A DNA stretch of 64,000 nt from Bog-756 sp963841885 (GCA_963841885.1 CAWJEK010000019.1:62001-126000), one strand, 5' to 3'. Shown: positions 29,110 through 38,349, counted from the first letter of the stretch. A program made the numbers and translations. The notes: generated from the sequence alone by a model not told the origin.

Positions 29110-30709
29110 TCAGGCCGGCGTCGGCCGGAGGTGCCCGGACGCCTGCTTCGGCATCGTCTGCACCGACGGCACCGGGTAGGCCCCGTCGTCCGGGTTCAGC
29201 TCGAGGATCTGGTCGACCGTGCACTCGTCGCCGATGGGCCGGGTCGACTGGTTGGCCGACACCGCCACCAGTTTCGGCACCTTGACGTCGGGTGTCTCGA
29301 GCGCCGGCAGTGTCGACAGGAGGTTGCCGACCGTCGATGCCCGCCACTCGGACACGTTCGGCACGGTGACGTTGAAGAGGGAGGCGAGGAACTGCAGCTG
29401 GGAGGTGTGGTCGAAGACGTCCGAACACACCCATCCCCCGGCCGAGAAGGGCGAGACGACCAGCATCGGCACCCGGACGCCGAGTCCGATGGGGCCGGCG
29501 ATCCCACCCGACTGGGACAGGGTCTGGGACGACTGGTCCGTCAGGTACTCCCCGGATGTCCCCGCCGGGGGCGTCGGGGGTGGGACGTGGTCGAAGAATC
29601 CGTCGTTCTCGTCGTACATGATGAACAGCACCGTGCTGGCCCAGATGTCGGGGTTGGAGGTCAGGGTGTCGAGGATCTGGCGCGTGTACCACTCGCCCAG
29701 CTGGGCCGGCGCCGGCGGGTGCTCGTCGTAGCTGTTGGGCGACATGATCCACGACACCTGGGGCAGGGTGCCGTCGCGGACGTCCGCGGTCAGGTCGTCG
29801 ACGTTCGGGTTGGTGGAGGTGAGACCGCCCGCGACGTTGGGCCCGTAGTAGCCGAAGGCGTTCGTGAAGGCGGCCGACGTCGGGTCGGCGTTGGTGAACT
29901 GCTCGAAGTACAGCAGCATGTTCTTGTTGACGAAGAGCGACGATCCGGGCTGGTACAGCGTCCCGTACGGGTTGTAGCACTTCCACGACACCCCGGCCTC
30001 GGACAGCACCTCGGGCATCGTCTTCCAGCTGCACGTCCCCTGGAACGCCGGCAGCGAGTCGTTGGTGACGATGACCGGTCCCCCGGCCACGCCCGCCGGG
30101 TCGACCGTGCCCGAGATCGCCATCATCCGGTTGGGGTGCGTGGGCCCGAGCACCGAGCAGAAGTAGTTGTCGCAGACGGTGAACTTCTCGGCGAGCTCGT
30201 AATAGAAGGGGATGTCGTTCCTGGTGAAGTAGCCCATGGTGTTGGTGCCGAGGGACCCCTCGTAGCCCGCCGAGGTGTGGGTGGAGACGAAGGCGTCCAT
30301 CGCCCCGCCGTGCCAGGTGGCGTGCTCGGTCGGCCAGGAGTGGTCCAGGTCGTAGGTGCACTCACCGTGCTGCTTGGTGCTCATGTGGAACGGCAGCAGC
30401 ACCCCCGAGGGGCTGAGGTCCGACGGGGCGTCCGGCCACGTCTGGGTGAAGGCGTCGGCGTTGGCGGTGTCGTCGAAGCCGGCCACCCCCTGGAGGGAGC
30501 CGAAGTAGTGGTCGAACGACCGGTTCTCCTGCATCAGGAACACCACGTGCTCGACCTTGCCCGACGCCGAGGGCGCCACCTTCAGGGCCCGCTTCACGGA
30601 GGCTGCGTTGGAGGACGGGTCGCAGCCGGCGACGGCGAGACCCGAGCGCGGCCGCCCCCGCCACCCCTCCGGCCAGGACCTGGCGTCGGCTGAACGTCCG
30701 CGAAGTCAT
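29110..30709 (-). CDS. TAT-exported phospholipase C-like phosphoesterase (frameshifted)
   Basis: After removing one extra base in the CCC run at 30641-30643, the gene encodes about 532 residues. The N-terminus has a twin-arginine signal (SRRQVLAGG) ending in a lipobox (LAVAGC), so the enzyme is probably exported folded and lipid-anchored. The catalytic domain is of the bacterial phospholipase C/acid phosphatase family (Phosphoesterase, PF04185), with ENRSFDHYFG near its start, GPTHPNR and YDENDGFFDH. It would hydrolyse phospholipids or phosphate esters outside the cell. Without the correction the downstream frame would start at 30597 and lack the export signal. Confidence 0.85.
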
Positions 30710-30809
30710 GGAGGGGTTGTAACACGGCCGAACCGCGGGTACCAGCGATACCGGGACCCCGGAGATGGCTAGCCGGCCTCCGTCAGGCCGTCGGAGGTGG
30801 ACCGGCGGC

Positions 30810-32294
30810 TCACATGATCTCGGCGATCATCGTCTCCGACTCGGCCTCGAGTTCCTCGGCCTCGACCGACGGGGACCCGTCCGGACGGTGGATGATGAAG
30901 GCCCCGAGGACGATGGCCACCAGCACGCTGGCCAGCGCCACCACGAAGGCCAGCCGGTACCCACCGTCCAGGGCGTCCATCGGCGAACTCCCCGAGGCGA
31001 GCAGCGACGACGTGTGGGCGGCGGACACGGCGCCGAGGACGGCCACCGAGAGGGCCCCCGACACCTGTTGGGACACGTTCACGATGCCCGAACCGATGCC
31101 GGCGTCCTTGGCGGGCACAGCGGCCAGGGCGATGGTGAGCAGGGGCGTGAACGCTTCGGCGGCGCCGAAGCCGATCAGCAGCACGGCGGCGAAGATCTGG
31201 GGGAAGTAGGCGGTGGTGGGACCCGAGGTCACGAACAGGGTGAGCCCGATCGACACCACCACCAGGCCCATCAGCGCCGTGGTCTTGGCCCCCAGTCGCC
31301 TCATGATGCGGGCGGTGATCCCCGAGGACATGACCGCCACCATGAGGGTCTGGGGCAGGAAGGCCAGACCGGTCATCACCGGGTCGAAGCCCAGCACGTG
31401 CTGGAAGTAGAGCACGCCGATGAAGAAGGTGCTGTACATGCCCACGACCATCAGGCCCCGGACCAGGCTGGAGGTCAGCAGGCCCGGGGACCGCAGGACC
31501 CGCATGGGCATCATGGGCTGCTTCAACCGGCTCTCCAGGAACACGAACCCGGCGAGCACGACGGCGGCGGCCCCGCCGTAGGTCAGCGTGTGTGTCGAGC
31601 GCCACCCGTACTGGGTCGAGCTCACGATGGCGTAGACGGCGAGCATCAGGCCGGCGGTGCTCAGCACGGCGCCGCCGATGTCCAGGCCGGCGCCCACGCC
31701 CAGACCGACGTTCTCGTCGATGAGGATGGCGCCCACCACGAACACCGCGACGCCGATCGGGATGTTGATGAAGAAGATCCAGTGCCAGCTCAGCGCCTGC
31801 GTCACGTAGCCGCCGACCAGGAGGCCCAGCGACCCACCGCCGACGGCCACGATGATGTAGGAGCTCATCGCCTTGGCCCGCTCCACCGGGTCGGGGAAGT
31901 CGGCGACGATGATGGCGAGGATGACCGACGACGACAGCGCGGCACCGAGGCCCTGGACGAACCGGGCCCCGACCAGCAGGGCCTGCGAGTCGGCGGCACC
32001 GCAGGCGGCCGAGGCGGCCGTGAACAGCACCAGGCCGACCAGGAAGACCTTCTTCCGGCCGATGACGTCGCCGAGTCGGCCGGCCAGCAGGAGGGCCCCG
32101 GCGAAGGTGATCAGGTAGGCGTCGATGACCCAGGCCAGGGAGGCCTGGGTGAAGTGCAGGTCGCGCTGGATGGTGGGCAGCGCCACGTTCACGATCGTCT
32201 GGTCGAGCGTGTTCATCAGCATCGCGAAGCAGACGACGATGAGGGCGGCCCAGCGGCGACGTTCGTGGAGGAAGTCGCGGACGGACGACGGCAT
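30810..32294 (-). CDS. DHA2-family MFS multidrug exporter
   Basis: This is a 494-residue integral membrane transporter with about 14 hydrophobic helices. The EmrB/QacA-type motif LDQTIVNVALPTIQRDL lies in helix 1, and GRLGDVIGRKK is the MFS motif A. It should export drugs by proton antiport. It is divergently arranged with a MarR regulator that has a palindrome in the shared 121-bp promoter region, so drug-responsive repression is likely. Confidence 0.92.
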   Translation of the reverse strand: MPSSVRDFLHERRRWAALIVVCFAMLMNTLDQTIVNVALPTIQRDLHFTQASLAWVIDAYLITFAGALLLAGRLGDVIGRKKVFLVGLVLFTAASAACGAADSQALLVGARFVQGLGAALSSSVILAIIVADFPDPVERAKAMSSYIIVAVGGGSLGLLVGGYVTQALSWHWIFFINIPIGVAVFVVGAILIDENVGLGVGAGLDIGGAVLSTAGLMLAVYAIVSSTQYGWRSTHTLTYGGAAAVVLAGFVFLESRLKQPMMPMRVLRSPGLLTSSLVRGLMVVGMYSTFFIGVLYFQHVLGFDPVMTGLAFLPQTLMVAVMSSGITARIMRRLGAKTTALMGLVVVSIGLTLFVTSGPTTAYFPQIFAAVLLIGFGAAEAFTPLLTIALAAVPAKDAGIGSGIVNVSQQVSGALSVAVLGAVSAAHTSSLLASGSSPMDALDGGYRLAFVVALASVLVAIVLGAFIIHRPDGSPSVEAEELEAESETMIAEIM

Positions 32295-32336
32295 GGTGAA
32301 GTTCCTCGATCTCTGGGAGTGCAGGTTCCCTCATCA

Positions 32337-32365
32337 TTGATAGTCACTGATGTAGTGAGTGTCAA
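32337..32365. promoter_or_regulatory. probable MarR operator
   Basis: An imperfect palindrome lies between the divergent MFS and MarR genes: left arm TTGATAGTCACT, 5-bp centre GATGT, right arm AGTGAGTGTCAA, with 10 of 12 positions complementary. Size and position fit a MarR dimer site controlling both promoters. Confidence 0.65.
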
Positions 32366-32415
32366 ATTCCGGTGGTAGTCGTTATTCCGGGTGCATTGGG
32401 ATATACTCCGCAGCG

Positions 32416-32826
32416 ATGGTGAACAGCACAACCCCCGGGGTGACGGTCCTGGCGACCCGGCTGTCGCGCCTCATCTACCGGCGCACGTCCGAGGACCTCC
32501 TCGGCATGAGCGTCAAGCAGTTCGCCACCCTCGCCATGGTCCGTGAGCACAGCCCTATCCCCCAGCAGGACCTGGGCGAACTGTTGTGTCTCGACGCCAA
32601 CAACCTGGTGCTGCTGCTCAACGACCTCGAGGCCCGGGAATTCGCCTTCCGCCGTCGTGACCCGGCCGACCGGCGCCGCCACCTGGTGGAGATCACCGAC
32701 GAGGGCCGGCGCGCCTTCGAGAACGCCGAGAAGGGCATCGAGAGCGTGGAGGACGAGGTCCTCTCACTGCTGTCGGCCGCCGAGCGGGTAGAGCTGCAGG
32801 CCCTGTTGGCCAAAGCGCTCGACTGA
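32416..32826 (+). CDS. MarR-family transcriptional regulator
   Basis: The 136-residue winged-helix protein has a recognition helix around residues 48-75 (QQDLGELLCLDANNLVLLL) and the wing motif RRRDPADRRRHLVEIT typical of MarR. It probably represses the divergent MFS exporter and itself. The ATG at 32416 follows a weak ribosome-binding site. Confidence 0.9.
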   Translation: MVNSTTPGVTVLATRLSRLIYRRTSEDLLGMSVKQFATLAMVREHSPIPQQDLGELLCLDANNLVLLLNDLEAREFAFRRRDPADRRRHLVEITDEGRRAFENAEKGIESVEDEVLSLLSAAERVELQALLAKALD

Positions 32827-32848
32827 CCGGGTCAACCAGCTCCGCGAC

Positions 32849-33628
32849 TCACTCGCCGAGACCGTGGCGCAGCGCGTCGAACTCCTGTCGGAGTCCGGAC
32901 AGGGCGTCGCGCAGGGCGGCCACCTCGGACCGCAGCTCGTCGAGCCCGTCCGGCCCGTCCACCGGGGGCCGACCGGAGTGGGGTCCGAGCAGCTGGCCCC
33001 CGTCTGCGGTGCTCGGGCCCGCATCGCCCGGGTCGTCGGGCGGTACACCGTCCCGCGTACCGCCGCCGAACTGGTCGGCCCGCTCCGTCGCGGCGCCGCC
33101 ATCCCCACCGGCACCGGGCGCCGCCTCCGCGCCCCACGGCGCCGCCAGGACCTGCTGCCAGCGGTCCTCCTTCTGTCCGGGCCGACGGGGAACCAGACGG
33201 GCCAGGCCGTCGGGATGTTCGGCCAGGACGGTGAGCTCCTCCTGCACGCTCCCGGTCGAGGGGAGGTCGACCATCCGCTCGGTCCTCGCCCGCAGTTCGC
33301 CGACCGTCTGGGGTCCCCGCAGCAGCAGGGTGGCCAGCAGTCCGTAGCGGGTGGCGTCGAGCCCGAACGCCTCGTCGAGCACGTGCCGGTAACGCTTGAC
33401 GGAACGGCCGTGCGACGGGAGGACGACCCGCACCAGATGGTCGCTCCGGAGTTCGTCGAGGGCGGCCAGGACGGCGTCTTCCCCGAGGTCGACCACCGGG
33501 TCGCGGTTCGTCGCCTGGTTGGTCGCCGCCATCAGGGCGTTGAGCGTCAGCGGATACTGCTGGGGCGTGGTGAGCTGCTTCTCCACCAGGCACCCGAGCA
33601 CTCGTCCCGCCTCGGGGGTCAGGGTCAC
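32849..33628 (-). CDS. YceH-like DUF480 protein
   Basis: About 259 residues from GTG 33628, chosen because family members begin with LTPxxxRVLGCLVEKQLTTPxxYPLTLN directly after the start. The two winged-helix units of the DUF480 (YceH) family cover residues 1-155. A Gly/Ala-rich linker and a short coiled-coil tail (LDELRSEVAALRDALSGLRQEFDAL) follow. The function of the family is not established. It is convergent with the MarR gene. Confidence 0.85.
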   Translation of the reverse strand: MTLTPEAGRVLGCLVEKQLTTPQQYPLTLNALMAATNQATNRDPVVDLGEDAVLAALDELRSDHLVRVVLPSHGRSVKRYRHVLDEAFGLDATRYGLLATLLLRGPQTVGELRARTERMVDLPSTGSVQEELTVLAEHPDGLARLVPRRPGQKEDRWQQVLAAPWGAEAAPGAGGDGGAATERADQFGGGTRDGVPPDDPGDAGPSTADGGQLLGPHSGRPPVDGPDGLDELRSEVAALRDALSGLRQEFDALRHGLGE

Positions 33629-33686
33629 GTCCGGACAGTAGCGCCTGGTCGCCCGGTCGGGGCCGTGCGAACCCACCCCGGTCGGC

Positions 33687-34124
33687 TCACCCTCCCATGA
33701 GCCACTGGGGCCCGGGACCCCCGCCGGCGGCCACGTCGTCCGGATTGGCCAGCGCGCAGGTGCGGAGGGAGAGGCAGCCGCACCCGATACACGACGACAG
33801 CCCGTCCTGGAGAGCCCCGAGCAGGGCGATCCGCTGCTCGATGCGCTCCTGCCAGCCGGTGGTCAGGCGTCGCCAGTCGGCACGGCTCGGAGCCCGGTCG
33901 GCGGGCAGCACGGTCAGCGCGGCGGAGATCTCCTCCAGGCTGAGTCCCACCCGTTGGGCGATCCGGATGAAGGCGATCCGCCGCAGGACGTCGCGACGGA
34001 ACCGGCGCTGCCCGCTGGCGGTGCGCTCGGCGTGGACGAGCCCCCGGCGCTCGTAGAAGCGCACCGCCGACGCCGCCAGCCCACTGCGCTCGGACACCTC
34101 GCCGATGGTGAGCAACTGGTCCAC
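33687..34124 (-). CDS. soxR: redox-sensing MerR-family regulator SoxR
   Basis: This 145-residue protein has a MerR helix-turn-helix (TIGEVSERSGLAASAVRFYE) and the C-terminal four-cysteine cluster CIGCGCLSLRTC (CX2CXCX5C) that holds the [2Fe-2S] centre of SoxR. It senses redox-cycling compounds. No soxS is present; in actinomycetes SoxR acts directly on oxidoreductase genes, and the divergent SDR gene is the obvious target. Confidence 0.93.
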   Translation of the reverse strand: MDQLLTIGEVSERSGLAASAVRFYERRGLVHAERTASGQRRFRRDVLRRIAFIRIAQRVGLSLEEISAALTVLPADRAPSRADWRRLTTGWQERIEQRIALLGALQDGLSSCIGCGCLSLRTCALANPDDVAAGGGPGPQWLMGG

Positions 34125-34148
34125 GTCGGACCTCCCCGGAAGAATCCC

Positions 34149-34179
34149 TTGACTTGAACATTACTTTAACTCTTACCCT
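34149..34179 (+). promoter_or_regulatory. MerR-type promoter with 19-bp spacer
   Basis: TTGACT (34149-34154) and TACCCT (34174-34179) are 19 bp apart, the overlong spacing remodelled by MerR-family activators. The spacer holds an imperfect inverted repeat (GACTTGAA ... TTTAACTC). It faces the SDR/QueA-like genes next to soxR, so SoxR control is likely. Confidence 0.5.
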
Positions 34180-34220
34180 GACCTGGCGACGCACGGAGCA
34201 CAGACCACAGGAGGCGACGG

Positions 34221-34918
34221 ATGCCGGTAGCAGTCATCACGGGAGGATCGGAGGGGTTCGGACGGGCCCTGGCCATCGACCTGGCCAAGGACGGATGGGG
34301 GGTGGTCCTCGACGCCCGTCGGCGGGGTCCGCTGCAGGAGGTCGCCGACCGCCTCGGCGACCTCGGCGCCCCGTCGGTCGTGGTGCCCGGCGACGTGACC
34401 TCTGCCGCCCACCGGCGGGAGCTGGTGGACGCCGCCCGGCGGCTCGGCTCACTGGACCTGCTGGTGAACAACGCCGGCACGCTCGGGCCGAGCCCGCTGC
34501 CGCGCGCTCGAGCACTACCCGCTGACCGACCTGCGCGACGTCTACGAGGTCAACGTCGTGGCTCCACTGGCCCTGGTGCAGGAGGCCCTGCCCGACCTCC
34601 GTCGTGTCCGGGGCACGATCGTGTCCCTCTCCTCGGACGCCGCCGTCGAAGGGTACGAGGGATGGGGTGGCTACGGATCGTCCAAGGCCGCCCTCGACCA
34701 TCTCCACCGCACCCTGGCCGCGGAGCAGCCCGGAGCTGCGCGTCCTCCAGTTCGATCCGGGCGACATGCGCACGGCCATGCACCAGGCGGCGTTCCCGGG
34801 CGAGGACATCTCCGACCGGCCCGGGCCCGAGTCGGCGGTGCCGGCCCTGCGCGCGCTGCTGGCGTCCGACGCCCCGAGCGGCCGGTACCGGGCCGGGGAG
34901 TGGGGAGGTCGGCCGTGA
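34221..34918 (+). CDS. short-chain dehydrogenase (two frameshifts)
   Basis: After removal of two extra bases (near 34503 and in the CCC at 34729-34731) the gene gives 231 residues. Visible are the N-terminal cofactor loop TGGSEGFG, the NNAG strand, a serine strand (IVSLSSDAA) and the GGYGSSKAAL active site (YxxxK), so a working SDR is expected. The ATG at 34221 follows AGGAGG. It is preceded by a SoxR-type promoter, which suggests a role in redox stress. Confidence 0.82.
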
Positions 34919-34939
34919 CGGCCGCGGACCGCGACCCCG

Positions 34940-35974
34940 GTGCCGGCGCGCTACACCTACGAACTGCCCGAACGTCTCGAGGCCTCGGAGCCGCCCGAGG
35001 CGCGGGGGCTCACCCGGGACGCCGTCCGGATGCTCGTGGCCTACCGGGGCACCGGTGAGACCGTGCCCAGCTCGTTCGTCTTCCTCCCCCGGTTCCTGGA
35101 CCCGGGGGACCTGCTGGTCATCAACACGTCCGGCACCCTGCCGGCGGCCGTCGACGCTACGGCCGACGACGGCACCCGGCTCGTCCTCCACCTCTCCACC
35201 CGGCTCGACCGGTCCCGGTGGGTCGTCGAGCCCCGCCGCATCACCGGCCGCACCACCGGGCGCTGGACGGGGTCGCCGCCCCGGCACCTCCACCTCGCCG
35301 GCGACGCCACCGCACGGCTCGAGGAGCCCTACGGCGAGGCCGGACGGCTGTGGATCGCCTCCCTCGACCCGGGTCGGCGCACGCTCAGCTGGCTGGCCAC
35401 CCACGGGCGTCCCATCCGCTACGGCTACGTCGAGCGTCCGTGGCCCATCGAGATGTACCAGAACGTGTACGCCACGACACCGGGCAGCGCCGAGATGCCG
35501 AGCGCCGGACGGCCGTTCACGCCGGGGATCATCACATCACTGGTGGCCCGGGGGGTGGGGGTGTCCCCACTCGTGCTCCACACCGGGGTGGCCTCGCTGG
35601 AGGCCGACGAACTCCCCTACCCGGAACGGATGGTCGTCCCCGAGTCGACCGCCGAGCGGGTGAATGCCGCCCACCGGTCCGGCCGCCGGGTCGTCGCCGT
35701 GGGCACCACCGTGGTGCGGGCCCTGGAGACGGCCGGGCGGACGGACGGGACGGTGGGCGCCTATGACGGCTGGACCGACCTGGTGATCTCACCCGATCGG
35801 GGGGTGCACGTCGTCGACGGGATGATCACCGGGTGGCACGAGCCCGCCTCGTCCCACCTCATGATGCTCGAAGCGGTCGCCGGCCGCCCACTCCTCCAGG
35901 CCTCCTACGAGGCGGCGCTCGACGAGGGCTACCTGTGGCACGAGTTCGGTGACACCCACCTGATCCTGCCCTGA
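34940..35974 (+). CDS. QueA-like S-adenosylmethionine:tRNA ribosyltransferase-isomerase family protein
   Basis: The 344-residue protein matches the QueA fold over its length (FDLPERLIA-like start, LVINTSGTLPA, PIRYGYVERP, YQNVYATTPGSAEMPSAGRPF, and SSHLMMLEAVAG near the end). Canonical QueA makes epoxyqueuosine in tRNA, but no tgt, queG or preQ1 genes are nearby. Actinomycete paralogues often sit beside SDR genes, so a different substrate is possible. If one extra G near 34935 is removed, the start moves to GTG 34915, overlapping the SDR stop by GTGA. Confidence 0.82.
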   Translation: MPARYTYELPERLEASEPPEARGLTRDAVRMLVAYRGTGETVPSSFVFLPRFLDPGDLLVINTSGTLPAAVDATADDGTRLVLHLSTRLDRSRWVVEPRRITGRTTGRWTGSPPRHLHLAGDATARLEEPYGEAGRLWIASLDPGRRTLSWLATHGRPIRYGYVERPWPIEMYQNVYATTPGSAEMPSAGRPFTPGIITSLVARGVGVSPLVLHTGVASLEADELPYPERMVVPESTAERVNAAHRSGRRVVAVGTTVVRALETAGRTDGTVGAYDGWTDLVISPDRGVHVVDGMITGWHEPASSHLMMLEAVAGRPLLQASYEAALDEGYLWHEFGDTHLILP

Positions 35975-36069
35975 CGGGCGGATCCCCCGGGCATGCCACG
36001 ATGGAGGGGTGGACGTCCACGTCCTCGGGTCCCTGCCGGCCCCGCCCAACGATCGCCAGAGGAATCCAC

Positions 36070-36327
36070 GTGCCACCACCCCCCGACGGAGTCCGCCTGA
36101 TCGGCCACCAGCGCCGCTTCGCCGAGGCTGTCGCCCAGATCGACACCGAGTTGGAGTTCGCTCTCGGTCCCGTGGTGGCGGCCCGTCGCGACGAGGTGGT
36201 GGCGGCTGCTCTGGCCGCCTACGGCCAGAGCGAGGACTACCGCGGCGTGCGCGATGCGTGGGACGCCGTCTTTCCCGACGGCGTCTACAGCGCCGCCGGG
36301 CTGGCGGAGGCGAAGCGACTGTCGTAG
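36070..36327 (+). CDS. small hypothetical protein
   Basis: About 85 residues from GTG 36070, which has an AGAGGA ribosome-binding site; an ATG at 36001 would add 23 low-complexity residues. The protein is mostly helical (RRFAEAVAQIDTELEFALG, RRDEVVAAALAAYG) with no signal peptide. I do not recognise the family. It lies between the QueA-like gene and a convergent lipoprotein gene. Confidence 0.55.
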   Translation: MPPPPDGVRLIGHQRRFAEAVAQIDTELEFALGPVVAARRDEVVAAALAAYGQSEDYRGVRDAWDAVFPDGVYSAAGLAEAKRLS

Positions 36328-36340
36328 CGCCGCGGGCTGG

Positions 36341-37111
36341 TCAGGCGCCGGCCGGGAGCGTCTGCACCGTCGCCCCGGCCGGTGGGGCGAACGTCGAGGC
36401 GGGCGGATTGGCCGTGAACGACTGCAGGGTGACCGTGTTGCCGTTGGCGTTCACGTAGGTGAGGATGCCGTTCGACTTGGCGCCGCAGTAGGTGACCGGG
36501 GTGGGCTCCGACGTCCCCTTGGCGGTCACGCACGTCGAGGCGAGTCCGCCGTAGGTGGCCGTGGACGTGCTGATGATGTATCCGGCGGCGTGGGCCTCGG
36601 CCTGGACCCGCATACCCTTCAGGGCGTTGACGATGATCGACGGGCTGAAGAGGTCGGTCAGACTGCTGACCTCACTCGACATGGAAGACGGGAGGCTCGT
36701 GCACGTCGCCGTGCTGCCCGACCCCTGACAGGCGGTGATGGCCGTGCCGTCGACGAAGAAGCTGCCGCTCGGCGTGGTGATCGCCGACTTCGGCGGCGAC
36801 TGGGCGAAGGTGATGGTCTGGGTCTTGCCCGTCGAGGATTGAGCCGCCAGGTAGGTGGCGCTGAACGAGGAGGTCGAGCTCTTCGACACCGAGTTCACCA
36901 GCGAGTCGATGCCGGCCGTGGTACTCCCGCCGGACGCACCCGTCGTGGTGGAGCCGCCGCCGGAGGCGGCCGTCGTCACGGTCGTCGCCGTGCCCGTCGA
37001 CCCCGAGCTGCACGCGGCGGCCACGATGCCTGCACCCAGGACCGCCCCCGCCACGACGAGCCCTCGTCCGAATCCGGACACCTTGTTGTTCGTTCCGTCG
37101 ACCTGTCGCAT
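36341..37111 (-). CDS. lipoprotein, LolA/LppX-like
   Basis: The 256-residue product starts at ATG 37111 with a signal peptide ending in a lipobox (IVAAAC). A Ser/Thr/Gly-rich linker follows, then a domain whose pattern (ATYLAAQ...TITFAQSPPKSAI...GSFFVDGTAITAC) resembles LolA/LppX-type lipid-binding half-barrels. It is probably cell-surface anchored. The assignment rests on pattern only. Confidence 0.7.
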   Translation of the reverse strand: MRQVDGTNNKVSGFGRGLVVAGAVLGAGIVAAACSSGSTGTATTVTTAASGGGSTTTGASGGSTTAGIDSLVNSVSKSSTSSFSATYLAAQSSTGKTQTITFAQSPPKSAITTPSGSFFVDGTAITACQGSGSTATCTSLPSSMSSEVSSLTDLFSPSIIVNALKGMRVQAEAHAAGYIISTSTATYGGLASTCVTAKGTSEPTPVTYCGAKSNGILTYVNANGNTVTLQSFTANPPASTFAPPAGATVQTLPAGA

Positions 37112-37420
37112 GTCCGTCGCCTCCGCTCGCCGTGGTGGCACGAGTATGTCACCCACGGTTGCATCGGGTGCTCACCCTCCCCGCCACGGGCTTTCGGCGT
37201 GGGTGGTGACCGGGGACCGGGATCGGGCCGTCCATGGCACCGGAGCGATGCTCCGCACTACGAGCCGGAGGGGCGGGGCGGCTCGTAGTGCGGGCGCATC
37301 ATCGATAGGACGTCGTACGACTGCCCTTCGAATGGGACCCGAGACGGTCGGGTCGGTGATGGGACCGCGGCGGTCGGTCGGGAATGGACGCGAGGGGCTC
37401 GGGCCGGCGGACGACGCCCG
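37112..37420. other. intergenic region with two overlapping hairpins
   Basis: No gene is seen in these 309 bp. The outstanding feature is a pair of mutually exclusive stem-loops at 37241-37293, listed separately. Confidence 0.5.
37241..37293 (-). terminator. overlapping stem-loops, possible terminator or attenuator
   Basis: A perfect 14-bp stem (CCGCACTACGAGCC at 37253-37266 with its complement at 37280-37293, 13-base G-rich loop) overlaps by three bases a perfect 6-bp stem CGGAGC-GAT-GCTCCG (37241-37255). Only one can form at a time. It lies 128 bp past the cysteine-dioxygenase-like stop and 130 bp before the lipoprotein start, both on the minus strand. Confidence 0.5.
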
Positions 37421-38011
37421 TCACGGCCGCACCACCGTGAGTGCCGGACCGTGGACGACCGACCGGCCCGTATCCACAGGTGGACGACTCGGCGGATGGG
37501 GACCGAAGGTGACCTCGGAGAGCGGGGGCGAATAGACGTGCAGCGACGTGGCGTCGGCGCCCGACCGGTTCGCCAGGGTGTGCACCACCGTCGGCTCGGC
37601 GATCGTCACGGAACCGCGCCGGAGGGAACGGGCGGAGGGCCCGGACCCGTCCCCGGGGTCCGGGTGGGTCTCCAGGAGCACGCCGTCGATGACCAGCAGC
37701 ACACTCCGGACGTCGCCGTGGTCGTGCGCCCCGAGTCCCGATCCATCCGGCCAGCGGACGAGCCAGGCGTCGTAGAAGGCGGTGGCGGCGAGACGCGACG
37801 AGCTCAGCTCCCCCGGGGACTCGTTAACGGGCGGGGGGTGAACCCGGGCCAGGCCGGCGGCGATGCTGCGGAGTGCCCGGAAGGAGAGTGACCCGGCGGG
37901 CCGGATCCGGTCGGAGGGACCACGCCACGAGGGGTGGGCGGAGCGGTCCGGCACCGACCGGATCGCCGGCCTGTCGGGTTGGGTGGGGGGAGGGGGATGG
38001 ACGAGTGACAC
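37421..38011 (-). CDS. cysteine dioxygenase-like cupin protein
   Basis: About 196 residues from GTG 38011 (AAGGA ribosome-binding site). The cupin core has WPDGSGLGAHDHGDVRSVLLVIDG, matching the His-x-His metal motif of cysteine dioxygenases, and a later TVVHTLANRS histidine strand. The probable reaction is oxidation of cysteine or a related thiol to the sulfinic acid. A good promoter lies 134 bp upstream. Confidence 0.75.
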   Translation of the reverse strand: MSLVHPPPPTQPDRPAIRSVPDRSAHPSWRGPSDRIRPAGSLSFRALRSIAAGLARVHPPPVNESPGELSSSRLAATAFYDAWLVRWPDGSGLGAHDHGDVRSVLLVIDGVLLETHPDPGDGSGPSARSLRRGSVTIAEPTVVHTLANRSGADATSLHVYSPPLSEVTFGPHPPSRPPVDTGRSVVHGPALTVVRP

Positions 38012-38349
38012 GGGTTCCTTCCGGGGGCAGAGGACGTTCGGGGTGGGTTCAGGATCTCGGGATGACCGGACGACACGCCTCCCGAACACCGTGTTCCCGT
38101 CCTCCTGACCTGTCCGGATCCATCCACTGCAAGCTCATGCATCCACTGTACGGATGAATACCTGACTTGTCCAGTCGATTTTATAGGAAATGCCGTTCCC
38201 GGCCGCAGACCTGAGGCGTGATCGTCGGACCCGACGGGCGTGCGCCGGCGGAACCCTCCCCCATCCGACCCCTCAGCCGCACTCCGACGATGGATGCGCG
38301 ATCCGGGATCCGCCCGGGTTCGGGACGCGCCGACCCGGACAACGTCGCG
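38012..38349. other. intergenic region with promoter
   Basis: These 338 bp hold the promoter of the cysteine dioxygenase-like gene (38145-38173) and the region after the flavodoxin-like reductase stop at 38350. The sequence around 38121-38150 repeats CATCCACTG twice. No gene is recognised. Confidence 0.45.
38145..38173 (-). promoter_or_regulatory. promoter of cysteine dioxygenase-like gene
   Basis: On the minus strand TGGACA and TACAGT are separated by 17 bp. The -10 is embedded in a palindrome, CATCC-ACTGTAC-GGATG (38140-38156), that could be a repressor site. Confidence 0.55.
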
